NCBI RefSeq assembly: GCF_000003815.2
Contig: NC_049997.1
Span: 8,188,676-8,252,675 of the forward strand
DNA from: Branchiostoma floridae
Lineage: Eukaryota > Chordata > Leptocardii > Amphioxiformes > Branchiostomatidae
Direction: 5' to 3'
DNA length: 64,000 nucleotides
A model generated the notes under the pieces. The model was not told where the DNA came from. It worked only from the letters and a program-made list of their open reading frames with translations, and made no database searches. Of the stretch, positions 46,804-59,110 are shown piece after piece (positions within the stretch are counted from its first letter, which is position 1; every line of letters starts with the position of its first letter). The translations under genes and the position numbers were made by a program.

Positions 46804-49800
46804 ATGAATCTGAGAAGATTGCTAACGTGTGGATTCGCCATGGGCGTCTCGACTACACTGTTGTTATTCACAGTTCACCAATCGTATGTGCAAAACGTGT
46901 CCTACATGAACACCTGGCGACAAAACGACAGATTTCTAGCCAACCTGCCTACAAACAACACCTTTAGGTAACACAAGTCTTCTTATATTGACAATGACAT
47001 TATTGCATATCCATACCCAACGTTAACATGGATGCCTGCAGGCCGATTTGAGCTTCTCATGAATAAACAAAGGTTCAAACAAACAAAACATGAAGTAAAT
47101 GCATTCAGTAAGATAACTTGATAGAAGTAGACGTGCAGAAAGAAATCGTAATCTGAAGAGTCTCTTGAGAACATACAATGTGGCCTGCCTGTATGTAAAA
47201 TCTGCAATCAAAATGTTATAGTTATTCATGTGTTTGTTTTTGTACTGAAATAACGCAGGATTAAGTTTGTTTGTTTGTTAACACCATTTACATGTATCCA
47301 CCAATAGTTTTGAGTTTGTTGTTTTTGTACACATCGTGAACGGGATGCACAATCCAAACATGGTAGTAGAAGGGGCATTGACCTTAAAGTATCTCGTGAC
47401 GTCACGTAGTAGTTACCCTCAGAGGACACTAGGGTTAAAAATCGGGAACTGCCGTGAAAAGGCAATTTTTTGTTATTTTATAATCTTCTTCGCATGCACT
47501 CTAATATCACTTTTCTTCTTAAGGAGAAAAGACGAGGAGACTTTTTCAACTACATGTGTCCCACAGAAGAAATTCGTCTTTATAAGGACACATAAGACAG
47601 GCAGTACCACAACAATCAACATCTTCCAGCGTTTCGCCATTCACAACAAACTGAAGGTACTGATGCCGGTGGGACCGGGAATACTAAGTTGGCCGTTCCC
47701 CCCAGAAGAAAATGAGTACGTCCACACGCCAGACAAAAAATACGACGCACTTGTGCATCATTTTGTGTACAACAAGACGTGGCTACGGAGCAAGTTTCCT
47801 CCGGAGACAAAGTATATATGTAAGTGATGATACACAACATGTTGGAGGTATTCTGGGGGCACAATGATATCTCAATATGCCATATTTGATAAGCAACTTA
47901 AATATGGCATGAAAGAAATAGCGTTATATAAATGTATACGTAAATTGACTAAGCTTGACATGTTTGGTTTCTCTTACTTTTACTTGGACAAGACAAGAAT
48001 CCCATTGCTGTCCTTCTCACAGTATATAATTATTGATGAATACACACGAATACAGTAGAAGTCAGTTAATTGCACAACGGATAACTGCACACTCAGTTTG
48101 CACGGAATCCAAAAGTCCTGCAGTGATGCGGTCCAGATGAATAACTTCGCTTTGTTGCACAGTCCGGAAAGTTGCACAAAATGTGTTCACAAATCGGGAG
48201 TGCAATGAAACATACTTACTTCAACATATTGATGACACATCATATCCTTCTTTTCCAGCTATAATAAGACAACCATTCAGTCATCTCAAGTCTCAGATTA
48301 ATTACTTCCACCTCCCAAAGGCCCTTGGCATACAGCACACTAAGAATCCAGTGAAAAAGTTCCTGAAGGACCCCTGGCGGTACAGGAACGGATCTGAAAC
48401 ATTCTTCCCTCACGTGAACATCACGTGGGACGGGACCAGGAACCCCATGACCTTTGACATGGGGTGGCCGGCCGAGAGGGCAGATGATGAAGTAAGTGAT
48501 CATGAATAACTTGTAACAAAAACACACAGATGCAATTTCGTAACTCACCGTCTAATTAGAAAACTTATCAGGAGAAAGAGGTAGTTAAGAACACCGAAAG
48601 ACATACTAGTAGAACATGTGCCGAATTCGAAGTGCAACATGGTGTCAGACGTGGGATGCGATCAAGGTCCTTCATTGAAGTTGTATGTTTACCTTACAAA
48701 CAAATTCTAGGTCACAGCATCATACGAGTGCACTTCCTAATAGTCTTGTAACGTGCATTTTCCGTTGTTTTTTTTGCGAACCAGGAGGAAGCTCGCAAGT
48801 ACATCAGTCAGTTAGACGCTGACTTCACTCTCGTGATGATCCTAGAACATTTGGATGAATCTGTCGTTCTTCTGAGGCGTTTGATGTGCTGGGAACTCCG
48901 AGACGTTTTGTTTTACTCTAAGAGTAAAAACTCGCGCCCTTACTTGTACAAGACGTACGTGGCAGCAGCAAAAGAATTGGAGAACCACCGTAGCTGGAGC
49001 GCCATTGATTACATGTTGTACAACACGTTCAACAACTCACTATGGCGAAAGATCAACGCCCAGGTAACCGAAATACAAGAATACGCCAAATAGAAATTAC
49101 TCAAACAACTGAATGTAATCAATAATCTTTAGTAATTTTAGAAACGGTCAGACGTTTCAGATGCCATCCGTTATCTTCTTTAGTGTCACTGTCACTGTAC
49201 TGACGAAAGATAACGGTTGCTTGAGCACTTATTAATTGCTATATTGTTACCTGGATGTCTAACCTTTATCGACGTAGGTTTAAATAATGTTGGTACTTTT
49301 ATAAGCTTGTAAAATTGTGCTCTATTGTTTTTGGATTATAAGTGGCCGGACGTCGGACAAAATTTATCCAGTAGAAAACATACGAGTTAGAGATATTACA
49401 AACGAAATTTATGACAAAACAAAACCACAATCTTGCTCTTTCTTACGACCTGCCAACCTCCAGCAACTTACGAATAAGAATCAATGTGCTTTTCCGATTT
49501 GTATATTCTTAAAACTTAATTTTTCACCATACAGGGTCCAGAATTTTATGACGAGTTGAAATATTTCAAACGCATCAAGGATGACGTCAGTGACTTTTGC
49601 ATGAGGACAATGAAAGGTCAGAGTGAAGGCAAACAAACAAAGGTCATAACCGCATCCAAATGGAATCCTGAATTTGAAGTGGACAAGGATTACTGTTGGG
49701 AAATAACAAGAGCAAAGGTATGTACTAAATAGATATTTGTCACATTATTTGCATTTGCATGAAATTAATCAAAGGCTGTTTATGAAAATGAATCAAAACC

Positions 49801-50452
49801 GCTAGATCGTTGATCTTGTTTATTTTTACTGAGGCCACAGCAAGTAAATTTTACAGATGACATCCTCTGCAGATTTAAAAAATAGTGCGATAGGGCGAAA
49901 AAAAAAACAAGATGGGTGAAAAAAAAACAAGATGGTTACATTTTCAAAAGTAGGCACCATAAAGTTGTGATGAATGTTGTAACACGAATTAAACACAACA
50001 CAACATATTTGCTCATTTTGGTACTTTATCGTCATGTTGACCATCCCTGCAGAAGAAAAAACAATCTTTTTTTCTGATATCAGGCGAAAATTAATGCGCG
50101 TGCTGATTTCATCCATAAAATTTACTTGCTGTGGTCTGACACTTAAAACAAAATGAGATGTTGCAAACTTAAAGAAGCACTTCCTTACAAGAAGCAGTTT
50201 TATTTAAGGATGTATCCACTTACCAATTTGTTCTGATGTTTTGATTTACAGGCATATAACCTTGACTTGGAGATTAGAGGACGAGGGTATACCAAAGAAG
50301 AGATGAGATTTAGCGTCATGACTCTAACATTTAACTACAGGCTTTTACACTTGGGACTGCCAACATTTAAAAATATAGGGGAGGCCAGTGCCGCTGGTAT
50401 TAAGGGTTCATTATTTAGAAAACGAGAACGCCATAATACAGCGCTTGGTTAA
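46804..50452 (+). CDS. Galactose-3-O-sulfotransferase-like, copy C
   Basis: Six exons: 46804-46967, 47524-47819, 48259-48491, 48785-49063, 49535-49717, 50252-50452; 451 residues. The start MNLRRLLTCGFAMGVSTTLL gives the signal anchor. The PAPS loop is FVFIRTHKTGSTTT and the 3'-phosphate strand is SIIRQPFSHLKSQ. EHLDESVVLLRRLMCWEL and NTFNNSLWRKINAQ are kept. Exon 2 is 27 bases shorter than in A and B, in the variable stem. The last two exons are clearly more diverged (for example VITASKWNPEFEVDKDYCWE; LLHLGLPTFKNIG), so C is the outlier of the three. The 3' flank shares GATGTGCATCACATCTTTGC with copy B and has AATAAA near 50543. An upstream GT donor at 46698 and AG at about 46782 mimic the 5' UTR intron of A and B. 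Confidence 0.9.
48050..48185. repeat. Possible short DNA-transposon remnant, copy C intron 2
   Basis: CAGTAGAAGTCAGTTAATTG then CACAACGGATAACTGCAC on the left and TTGTTGCACAGTCCGGAAAG then TTGCAC on the right have TTGCAC-type motifs in both halves. The left end resembles pogo/Tigger termini (CAGTAGAA..). The match is weak and the right end is not clear. Confidence 0.25.
49835..50134. repeat. 300-bp element with CCACAGCAAGTAAATTTTA ends, copy C intron 5
   Basis: CCACAGCAAGTAAATTTTA on the left and TAAAATTTACTTGCTGTGG on the right are exact inverted repeats, and the pairing continues with ATGA/TCAT. The interior has two AAAAACAAGATGG(G/T)T copies and no coding frame. It is non-autonomous; the superfamily is not assigned. 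Confidence 0.8.
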
Positions 50453-52090
50453 CACATATTAAGTCATACCACGGTTCTTATCATGGCGTGCGGATAGTTT
50501 AGAATTTTCAAGATGTATTTTGATGTGCATCACATCTTTGCTCAATAAAATAACTTAATGTTGTCTTTATATGAATGCATGGGCTGCGTATTAGGCCCCA
50601 ACATCTCCAACCAGGACCCACTAAAACCTAATGAAAAGGCCGTGGCCTGGCTGCAGTACTGGCACGGAACGATAGGATGATGATGTGGCTCATAGCTATA
50701 CGAATATTATCGCATATTGTGATGATTGCTTTCGTGTTGTTGCAGTACATTTTGCCATGCGGCATGCATGTACAGCTGTCGATCAGTGAAATTGGTTCTA
50801 TAATAAAGTGCCTCAACAAAAAATTCCACTCATTGGGATGTGCTTATTTCATCATTTTTTGCTCACTAATTTTGTACTTATGATTTTCTTTTATCACATA
50901 TCTTTTATCAATATATGCAGTCGATCATTCTAATATTCTGTGAATATTAGACACCTAGGACATTAATTGTAAGGCTAGATCGGCTGCCTACTTGTTTCAA
51001 AGATTCATACAAGATAGATGAAAGAAATAAACGAAAGAAGCTCACGTAATGTGGCTCAGACAAACATTATGGAGATATCCCCACTACGTTTGTTGCTTTG
51101 ATATAGCATTGTTCGAATTCTGTTTCAATAGGAACTTGTGGACCGAAATATATATTTAGCTACGCTGTTTTCGCATTTCTTTAAGTGACGCTTATACATA
51201 CATTGTAAATGTCATAAAACTGCTATTGTATAATAGATAACCCAATTCATTCTACGTGGTTTACCCCGTGATATAAAGAGGCTATGTATTTGGCATCAAC
51301 GGCTTATGTCAATATATTCTATGCAAGCTTCGGCGAGAGTCCGCTTTCTATTGAAGCCATCAAAGGGATAACGTTTACCGATGACTAGTCAGAATCGAGA
51401 TTGATACATGTGGTTTTATGTACATCATTAGGAGAGAAGCAAATTAATACTTTGATACACACCGCTTACACTGTAAACAACGGGATTTAAACGCCTGAAT
51501 GGATCATAATCGTTTCAATGTATCAATTCGTCCGTCTATTTCAGGATACGCCTAGGAATAATTGGCATTTGGGATCAAGAAAAGGTGGTCTTTACTTGAG
51601 GGACTCTAGAATGCAGAAAGAAGCTCAAATATTTTCCGAGCGCTAACCTAACACACAAAAAAGAGGAAAGTCAAATATAGTTTCTTGCCCTCTTGCAAAT
51701 CGCTATTCAATAGGACGGAGAGTAGCAAATATTTGAAGTGATTTGGGTGGCAAACGCGTCAACGTAAAGAACAAAACAAACAGGTACTTCAACACGACCG
51801 TTAGGTAACGACTGTATCAGGATTTCCAGCGTTTGATAGAAGATGTAAAATAATGGAAAATTTACAAAAATTATACGAAATTGATAAAGGAGTGATCATA
51901 AACTTTTGATACCTTTTAATCTCCATTGGGTTGCCCTAGATTCCGAGTCTACCAGTTACCGCATACACGGCGCTTTCTTCGTGAAAACATTCTATTCTTT
52001 CTTGTGTTCGTCCCGACTTAAGATTTTCCGCGTATCTAGCCAGAGTTGAGCTGTACGCAGGTAGTGTACGCAGACGCATTATAGTTGTTC
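50453..52090. other. Spacer after the sulfotransferase array
   Basis: AT-rich. Beyond the presumed copy C 3' end (AATAAA near 50543) I see no gene, RNA gene or named repeat. Short open frames here are not supported by any motif. Confidence 0.5.
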
Positions 52091-52093
52091 AAG

Positions 52094-52332
52094 GCCCCCT
52101 TTCTACTAGACGGCGACGCGCTACGCTCTCACTGCGACCTAAATAGGATATGTGTAACCTTCGCTTTCTCACTGGGTATATCATACAAAACGTAAAAGTG
52201 TGACCGAGAAGACAACAAAACACACAAAGTGTAAAAAGATTCGTTTCTTTTTCATACAATTCGTTGAGCGATCTGTCAAGTTTTAGGTCGCAGAGAGAGC
52301 GCGGCGAGAGCGCCGTCCTAGTGGAAAGGGGG
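52094..52332. repeat. MITE of the CCCCCTTTC..CTAG family, copy 1
   Basis: CCCCCTTTCTACTAGACGGC..GCTCTCACTGCGACCTAAAT is mirrored by TTTAGGTCGCAGAGAGAGCG..GCGCCGTCCTAGTGGAAAGG then GGG. The centre reads ACACACAAAGTGTAAAAAGA then TTCGTTTCTTT. A copy in the opposite orientation is at 56357-56600. It has no coding frame. Confidence 0.85.
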
Positions 52333-53074
52333 TATAACCTCTCTTGGAGGATTGCGTCATGTGATATTGACACATTGGCAGCCGCCAGGTCACTTGACAA
52401 AATAACAAAACAGTAATGTAAGTTTGCTTTTTTTTCGAGGAGCAAAGCAAGCTTGTGACATGGTTAGTCCACAATCCTTTTGTGTCGATGATGGGGAATT
52501 TTTTCTCTTCTATATCATTGTTTGTCTGCTGTTTAATGCTTGGTGAAGGGAAAACTATGCGTCCCGTTGCTTAGCAACTGTCATCGGGTTGGCTCTATTT
52601 GTGTGTTCATCACAGTGACTATTGACTGAAGGAATAAAGGCTTGTAAAATGTTGACCGTGGTACTACGTCATTTACGAATAAATCCCTGTTGATATGATT
52701 ATAACAAACTGTTTGTGTATAGTTAGAAAGACGGGAATTATATTTAAAAAATGTGTGGCATATCATCATTCTTTTATCATTTAGCTCACTAGAAAAAATA
52801 TTGAAACAAACATGTCTGGTTTCAGGGTCTGGTTTAATCGTCAACTAGTGTTGATGTGATTTTTTTCAATAACAAATTTTACTTGTGTTAAACGTTTCTC
52901 CACATTTGGACAAAATGAATATCATATTTCAAGTCATAACAGCGACATATCAGAAAGGTCGTCATTGCCTTGAAAGAGAAGAGAAAACCGTTTCCACGAT
53001 TCATAAACAGATACATGTATTGTCGGGGTATCGCCGTTGTGTTTCAAATTGGATTTGTGTTGCCTATCATCGGA

Positions 53075-53230
53075 ATATCATGCTAAACGTTCAAGAAGAA
53101 CTAAAAAAGCAACAAAGCACACAAAGCGTGAAGAAAACCATTTTTTATCGATGAAATTCGTTAAGCGCTGGCTAACCACTCGGTCGCAACGACGCCGCAA
53201 ACGTGCCGCAACTTCCGCCTTACTTGCATG
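53075..53230. repeat. Diverged relative of the CCCCCTTTC..CTAG MITE
   Basis: CAACAAAGCACACAAAGCGT then GAAGAAAACCATTTTTTATC and GAAATTCGTTAAGCG resembles the centre of 52094-52332, with CGGTCGCAACGACGCCGCAA in the right arm. The left arm is not clear. Similar centres occur at about 56070-56110 and 58325-58400. Confidence 0.4.
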
Positions 53231-53722
53231 TAATGTGAAATGAATGCACTAAATTACCATAGATCACCTAATGTTTCAAAATACTGTCATTAAGTCGTGT
53301 GCTTTGTTAGAACGGATTTGGCATCTATTTAGACTATGTGAAAACGGATGTGAAATCTATTCAAACTTTTCGTAATTACATGCTTGAAAAAAGCATGTAC
53401 TGTTTCTGGTAGGGATCTTTGTGATTCCGGACCGATATCTCGTAGAACCTCTGGATGGATTGCGATTTCCTTTGCTATGGGGATAGAGTGTGTGACCTAT
53501 TGTGCTATTAAGTAGATTAGAAGTTTGCTGTTGTTTTGTGGTTCGTTTTTTAAAAAATATCTACACCCCTTTTCCTGATATGGAGTGATCTGGCCTCATT
53601 CCCTCTGTCTCAACCTCCTTGGGGACAGCTAGCAGCTGTAACATGTGTTTTGAGTTTTCAGTAGCATGGGAGTGTGTGGAAGGGTCGTTTCCAGTGCTAT
53701 ATCTCCAGAACAGAACGTGTGA

Positions 53723-54120
53723 TTTACCTCCATGAAAAATGGAGGTATAGTTTTTGGTGTGTCTGTGTGTGTGTCTGTTTGTGTTTCCACATATTTGTGG
53801 TCAGCATAACTTTAGAACCTGTTGATGGATTGTAATGATATTTGGTATTTGGGTAGGTGTTTGGAAGACGAAGGTCAAAGTCAATTTTGGATCCCCTGGT
53901 GTGTGACCTTGGTACTGCAACAGAACTTGGATTTTTGTATCTTTTGACATGGATATGCTATGGTCTTGATTTTTGGTGGCACATAGCTTGTGGTGTAAGG
54001 AAGAAGTGTTGTATGTTTGGGCCCTCTAGCAGCTTGCTCTAGAACTGCTGGGGCATTCTGGTCAAAATCTTCCAAGGAGCAAAAAAGAGCAACTGTGACC
54101 ATCGCTGTCACCTCTGTATG
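53723..54120. repeat. Copy of the TTACCTCC element
   Basis: TTACCTCCATGAAAAATGGA then GGTATAGTTTTTGGTGTGTC opens the element. ATAACTTTAGAACC..TTGATGGATTGTAATGATAT, TTTGGTATTTGGGTAG and TTGGTACTGCAACAGAACTT follow, as in 34508-35552. The right end is not clear; related subunits also occur just upstream (53410-53690). Confidence 0.6.
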
Positions 54121-54129
54121 GTGTGAACC

Positions 54130-56190
54130 ATTATATACACATTGAGATACAATGTATGTGCCAGGTGCAGGTGTAACAATAGGAAATAAAAATGAAATGG
54201 TGAGGACACCAGAAAGGTGTAGTTTTGGATCTCACTGTTTACCATAGGTAGATATATAACTTAAGAACAATGATGGAATAATTTTGCCAAACGTCAAACC
54301 ATATCAACCCCCACAACACACCATACGCACCATCACAAAACAAAATATTTCAAGCAGGTTTGAGTTTTCAGACTCTTGTTTGTTTTTGGAATTAGTTTGC
54401 CACGGATTCGAAAACGTTGTCAGACTTTCTTTAGGAAGGATTTGGAAGTCTATCCAGACTTAAGAATGGGTTAAAAAATTCATTCAGAATTTCTGTTATT
54501 CGTCTGCGCCTTTGTTACATGCAGACATACCGGGCGGTTCACGCTCAACTGAACGGGTTCAATGACCGTCAGGTCATATACACAACAGCCTTGAGGTCAA
54601 GGGTTTCTACGGCTGAATTCTGACAACTTTTTTTTTCTTCAAAAATTGAACTTTTTTGTGTAAAATAGACGTCACAGTGCCCATGTTGAATATCATTCAA
54701 ATTGTGCATAGCTGAATGAATTAAACAAACAGCAACACCTCAAGCACGTTAAAAGATAAACATCCACAACGAAAAGATCAGTGGCCGATCCCAGTGTGAG
54801 TGGATCAAACCTTACAGTTCGGTTTTACACAGCTTGTAAGTATGGTACAAAATGGGTGCATTATGCTTATTTTCCTAAACAAAAATAAACAAAAAACAAA
54901 CAAGTCGATGTTGGGGTTTGGTGTGAAAAATCCACATTAGTCGTACCGTTGATTCACGACAGCAAATCGGTGTGGCACAAGTGTTGGTATAGTTATAAAT
55001 ATTTCGCGCAAAATTCAACTGTTTCCTAACGTAAAAAGTTGGCATAGATTCTGCGAAGATTGTACAATGAACGTAGCCGCGCCTCAAGATTTAACTACAA
55101 AGGAAACTAACAATGTAAAGAAAAAGTCGGAAAAGCTACTTTTTGTTTTGTTCAAATATTCCGTAGTATACCTTTTATCTTGGGCAGAACATTTTTTTTT
55201 TCATTTTTATCCCTCCTTTCTTTTCTCTCATTATTTCTCCCTTCTAGTTTTAAGACACAAATAGAGGCAAATCAAAACTACATATTTACAAACAAATACC
55301 TAAGCCCTGTTCTTTCGGTCGCTACCACACCTGTAGCATGGCACGTAGCTGTGACGTCATACTATCACGTGGACATCACGTGGTGTGACACATAAGCGCA
55401 TGGTCAGCTACGAAAAGTATGACATCATCTTTAGCCCACTGGATGCTTTTTATGCAAATGAGTAAACTTCTGAGTCATTAAATCCAATGTACTTCAGAGT
55501 GGATTTGAATTAAGAATTTAATTTACTTAAAGCTAATAATAACTTACTTAATGAGTTCTTAATACCCTATAAGGACTCGGAAGCTCTGTATATGATGTAA
55601 AATACATGATTTCTTATATCGAATATGTACCTAGTATTAAATATGCATTACGTTATATACCTGAGAAACATTAGTAGGTCAATAGTTGATGAAATGTTAA
55701 GACTATTTGTTTTATAATGAACTTTGAGTTTATGCTTTGTATGAGACAAACGGGGGTAACACGACAAACTAACAAATCTTGAAAAGCATATTATTTTCTA
55801 TGATCGCATAAGAAACTTCACAACGATAAAAATATGTCAGTTTAATGAGCTGTTACTATGCAAGGAGGCTTCAAAGGGAACCAAAGCAAGGTAGCAACCC
55901 AAGCGACACCTACGTCACAACTGAGTAAATACAGGTTTTGACGGGACCGTGTATACGTAACACACCCTTTCCATTGAGTAGCAATCACTGAGCGAATTTG
56001 CAGTGACTAAACGTGGATTTCAGAATTGAAATGTTATGCTAGATGTTAGGAGAATTTAAGATAACAAACCACACAAAACGGAGACAGATTCGTTGTCAGT
56101 CAATGGAATTTTCTGAAAGACATGTCAAATCTTTTATCCCTCATTGTTCTCAGCGCAAGTAGAAAAAGTTATAAGTATCTAATTAGGTAT
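54130..56190. other. Spacer without recognisable gene
   Basis: AT-rich DNA. A CRE-like TGACGTCA and two CACGTG-type motifs cluster near 55350-55385 but no gene can be attached to them. No RNA gene or conserved protein frame is seen. Confidence 0.45.
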
Positions 56191-56198
56191 TGTATGTT

Positions 56199-56322
56199 TG
56201 GTTTAATCTCCAAGCAGATGTTGTGCTGGTGACATAAGATCGTATCATTAGCTGGGGAAGGGGTTTAGCCGACAGAGGAGTTTAATTATGCCACAGTAAG
56301 ATCTGCTTGGAGATTAGGTTTC
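56199..56322. repeat. Foldback MITE with TTTAATCTCCAAGCAGAT ends
   Basis: TTTAATCTCCAAGCAGAT on the left and ATCTGCTTGGAGATTAGGTT on the right are inverted, about 124 bp overall. A related left end (TTTAATCTCCAGGCAGATCT) occurs near 9287 in the ARID2 intron. Confidence 0.7.
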
Positions 56323-56356
56323 GTTGTCCAATAAATCACAGTTTTTCATCCTTATA

Positions 56357-56600
56357 CACCCTTTTCACTAGGACGGCGCTCTCGCCTTTCGACGCGCTCT
56401 CTGCGACCTAAAATTTGACATATCGCTCAACGAATTCTATAGAAAGAAACGAATCTTTTACACTTTGTGTGTTTTGTCGTCTTCTCGGTCACACTTTTAC
56501 ATTTTGTATGATATACCCAGTATGAAAATCCAAGGTTACACATATCCTATTTAGGTCGCAGTGAGAGCGCATCGCGATCGTCGTCTAGTGGAAAGGGGGG
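56357..56600. repeat. MITE of the CCCCCTTTC..CTAG family, copy 2, inverted
   Basis: The sequence is the reverse complement of 52094-52332 with modest divergence. The ends are CACCCTTTTCACTAGGACGG and CGTCTAGTGGAAAGGGGGG. It sits directly upstream of a promoter-like region. Confidence 0.85.
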
Positions 56601-56739
56601 CGTACGAGGACTCAAGGATTGTCAAGCTTGATACCAGGTGACCGAGAGGGCATGACTTGAGGATGACAGCCGTAGGCGTGGCCGACGACCGACAGGTAAC
56701 ACAACACCTTAGGGTAGTACCAGGCACAGGAGCTTTGAC

Positions 56740-56873
56740 CCATTCAATGCAAATAGGCCACGCCCGGCTTTTTTCTTTAAGAGGCTGAGCCCTCTCCACG
56801 CACTCCTTCATTCCGTTACGCTGCTTCCACGAGAGGACCTTCTTCAAGAAACCGTCTGAGACGTCAAAAAAAG
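56740..56873 (+). promoter_or_regulatory. Candidate promoter and first exon of the secreted repeat-protein gene
   Basis: An octamer ATGCAAAT (56747-56754) is followed by GGCCACGCCCGGC (GC/KLF-type box) and a TTTAAGA TATA-like element near 56774. After a GC-richer stretch comes a donor, AAAAAAAGGTAAGG. The next plausible acceptor in phase with a coding gene on this strand is TTTTACAG at 62530. Linking them is conjecture. Confidence 0.25.
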
Positions 56874-56899
56874 GTAAGGGAAATTTGCCGACTTGTTCG

Positions 56900-58430
56900 C
56901 AATCGTCCTGTAATAGTAGTAACATTTGTTTGAAGATTTCCCGTTTCTTTTTTCCCCGTTATAATAAAAATCACTGCATGAGAGATTTTAAGTTTTACCC
57001 CTTTTCACGGAAGACTTACTATGGAGCCAGAACGCTAGCTTTGTGTCCTTACTTCGAAGTTGAGTTTTATGCATAGCCGTCTGACTACAGACATTCATGT
57101 TGCGTTTAGTTTATGGTGGGGAGTATAAGAAATTTCGTCGTAATTTCTTTCGTTGATAAAAATCTGGTGAATTTTGCGTATCAGTGACGCATATCATAAT
57201 CCCTCTGAAAACGTAGGCCCGTAAACGTGTAGATCCGAAATCATGTGAATTTTTGCTTCGATTCGTACATGTATCGGCTGATTTTTGGGGAAAATGGAGT
57301 TGTTCCAATGGTTTCAAAGTTGTCCACGTAATGTGCGTGAGTGACTTGCAAGTCTTTATCCTAGCCGCCTTTAGTCCCCGTCTATCCTTGTGTATTTGTA
57401 CTTGTGCGCAATGGTGCGGTGGGTGGGTCTAGTTTGCCTTTGTTCGTTTTTTTTTCGTCAGACAACTACACTGAGAGAACAGCATACAAAGAGGCTTGTC
57501 TGTATATTGAATAAGATAGACGGCACTTGAGAGTTAGTTTAGGAATTTTCGCTTAGTTTAGTAAAAGCTTAAGTGAGTGGTACGTTTCACCCTTTTCTAA
57601 GTGTCAACTCTGCGTTGTTCGCCTATTTTTTAATGGATAGGCGATGTCGGCGGTGTCAATTGTAGTAAGATATACCGCTTTTCTCTTAGCTGTGTCATCC
57701 GACAAGGATATACTAGGTCAGACTACGGCGTGTATAAAGGTGTGAATTAGAGCGAGTCTCGATAATGCCTTACATAGGGCCCTCTTGTTTACTTAAAGGC
57801 TATTACAAGAGCGTCTTTCTTCAAGATTTAATGATTTAACTCACTTGGAATGGCTGCAATTGATCATGAATCCCTTCAAGTAGATGTATGATATATTTGT
57901 GGGATGGTTAATGGTTTATGGTTGGTTCTATGAGTATGGAACCGACCGTCGTCTAGTTTCGGTAGCGGGCGTGGTCCGATGGTTGGTGACCGACAGATCA
58001 TCTTGCGGCCATTGTTAGTTACTCAGCCGCCTGGCATGTTACCCACACAGGGAGGGGTGGAGTCCGTGGGGCGATTTAACCAGTGACCTACAGGTTATTC
58101 TGGTGTCTTTCACAAAAGAGCTAGAGAGTTTGCATGCCCATACAACGCTAAACTTGTTGAAAAGAGACGCAGAGATTTCGTTTGCGCAGTAACGCTATAC
58201 GTATAAAGTTTGCTCTTGCTACGATTTGGGCCTATCTTACTAGACGGTGACCATACAGAGACGAGCATTGAATTAGTGTGATGCTTGTTCATAATTGGAA
58301 TGGGGTACAAAATGTAAAGATATCATTCAAAAGACAAAAAAACTCACAAAACGTGAAATAAGATAGTTCTTTATCTATGAAATTCGTTAAATTCGTGACC
58401 GATCATTTTTCGCTTAGCCAAAGGACTTTT
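56900..58430. other. Spacer without recognisable gene
   Basis: No conserved frame or RNA gene is seen. Near 58235-58400 a diverged relative of the 52094-52332 MITE may be present (ACTAGACGGTGACCATACAG; ACTCACAAAACGTG; TTCTTTATCTATGAAATTCG). Confidence 0.4.
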
Positions 58431-59110
58431 AAGCTATGGAAGGTTTGTCGTGTAATGCATTGCTCCTGAAGTGGTAGTAATTGGAAGAACTTTGCGTTTT
58501 AGTAACCCTCTTCTGTGCCCTTGCGCTTTGACAAATGCCCTAGCGAGCGAAGTTTGTTTTCCGAATAGCTTGTTTTTCTTTGCTATGGGTAGTTGGAGAA
58601 TGACTTATTGCAAGCTATGAAGGTATTCATGTTTCACGCATTGCTTCTGAAGTGATAACAGCATGGAGAATATGGCGTTTTAGACACCCTCTATAGATCC
58701 CTTGTGCTTGACTTGTGTCCTAGCGAGTGAAGTTTTTGTTTATTTCTGGACAGCTTGTTTTTTCTTGCTATGGGTAGTTGGAGAATGTCTAGGTATGAAT
58801 GTATTCAATATTTACGCATTGCTTCTGAAGTGATAACAGAATGAAGAATACATTTTTTTGTATGTAGTTTTAGACACCTTCTATTTAAAATGCCCTTGTG
58901 GCTTGACTGGTGCCCTAGCGAGCGAATTTTTTTGTTTGTTTATGAACAGCTTGTTTTTTCTTGTTATGGATAGTTGGAGAAGTTGTCTAGGTATAAAGGT
59001 TATTCAATTTTCACGCATTGATTTTGAAGTTACAACAGCATGGAGAGTACGGCGTTTAGACACCCTTTAAAACGACTGTGTGACTTGACTTGTGCCCTAG
59101 CGAGCGAGGG
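58431..59110. repeat. Tandem array, about 180-200-bp unit, four copies
   Basis: GCATTG(C/A)T(T/C)CTGAAGT occurs near 58458, 58638, 58816 and 59018. Each unit also carries GCGTTTTAG-type, TGCCCTAGCGAGCGAA or TGTCCTAGCGAGTGAA, AGCTTGTTTTTTCTT and GCTATGGGTAGTTGGAGAA blocks in the same order. It is non-coding. The last unit runs into a GC-rich stretch at 59105-59280. Confidence 0.85.
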
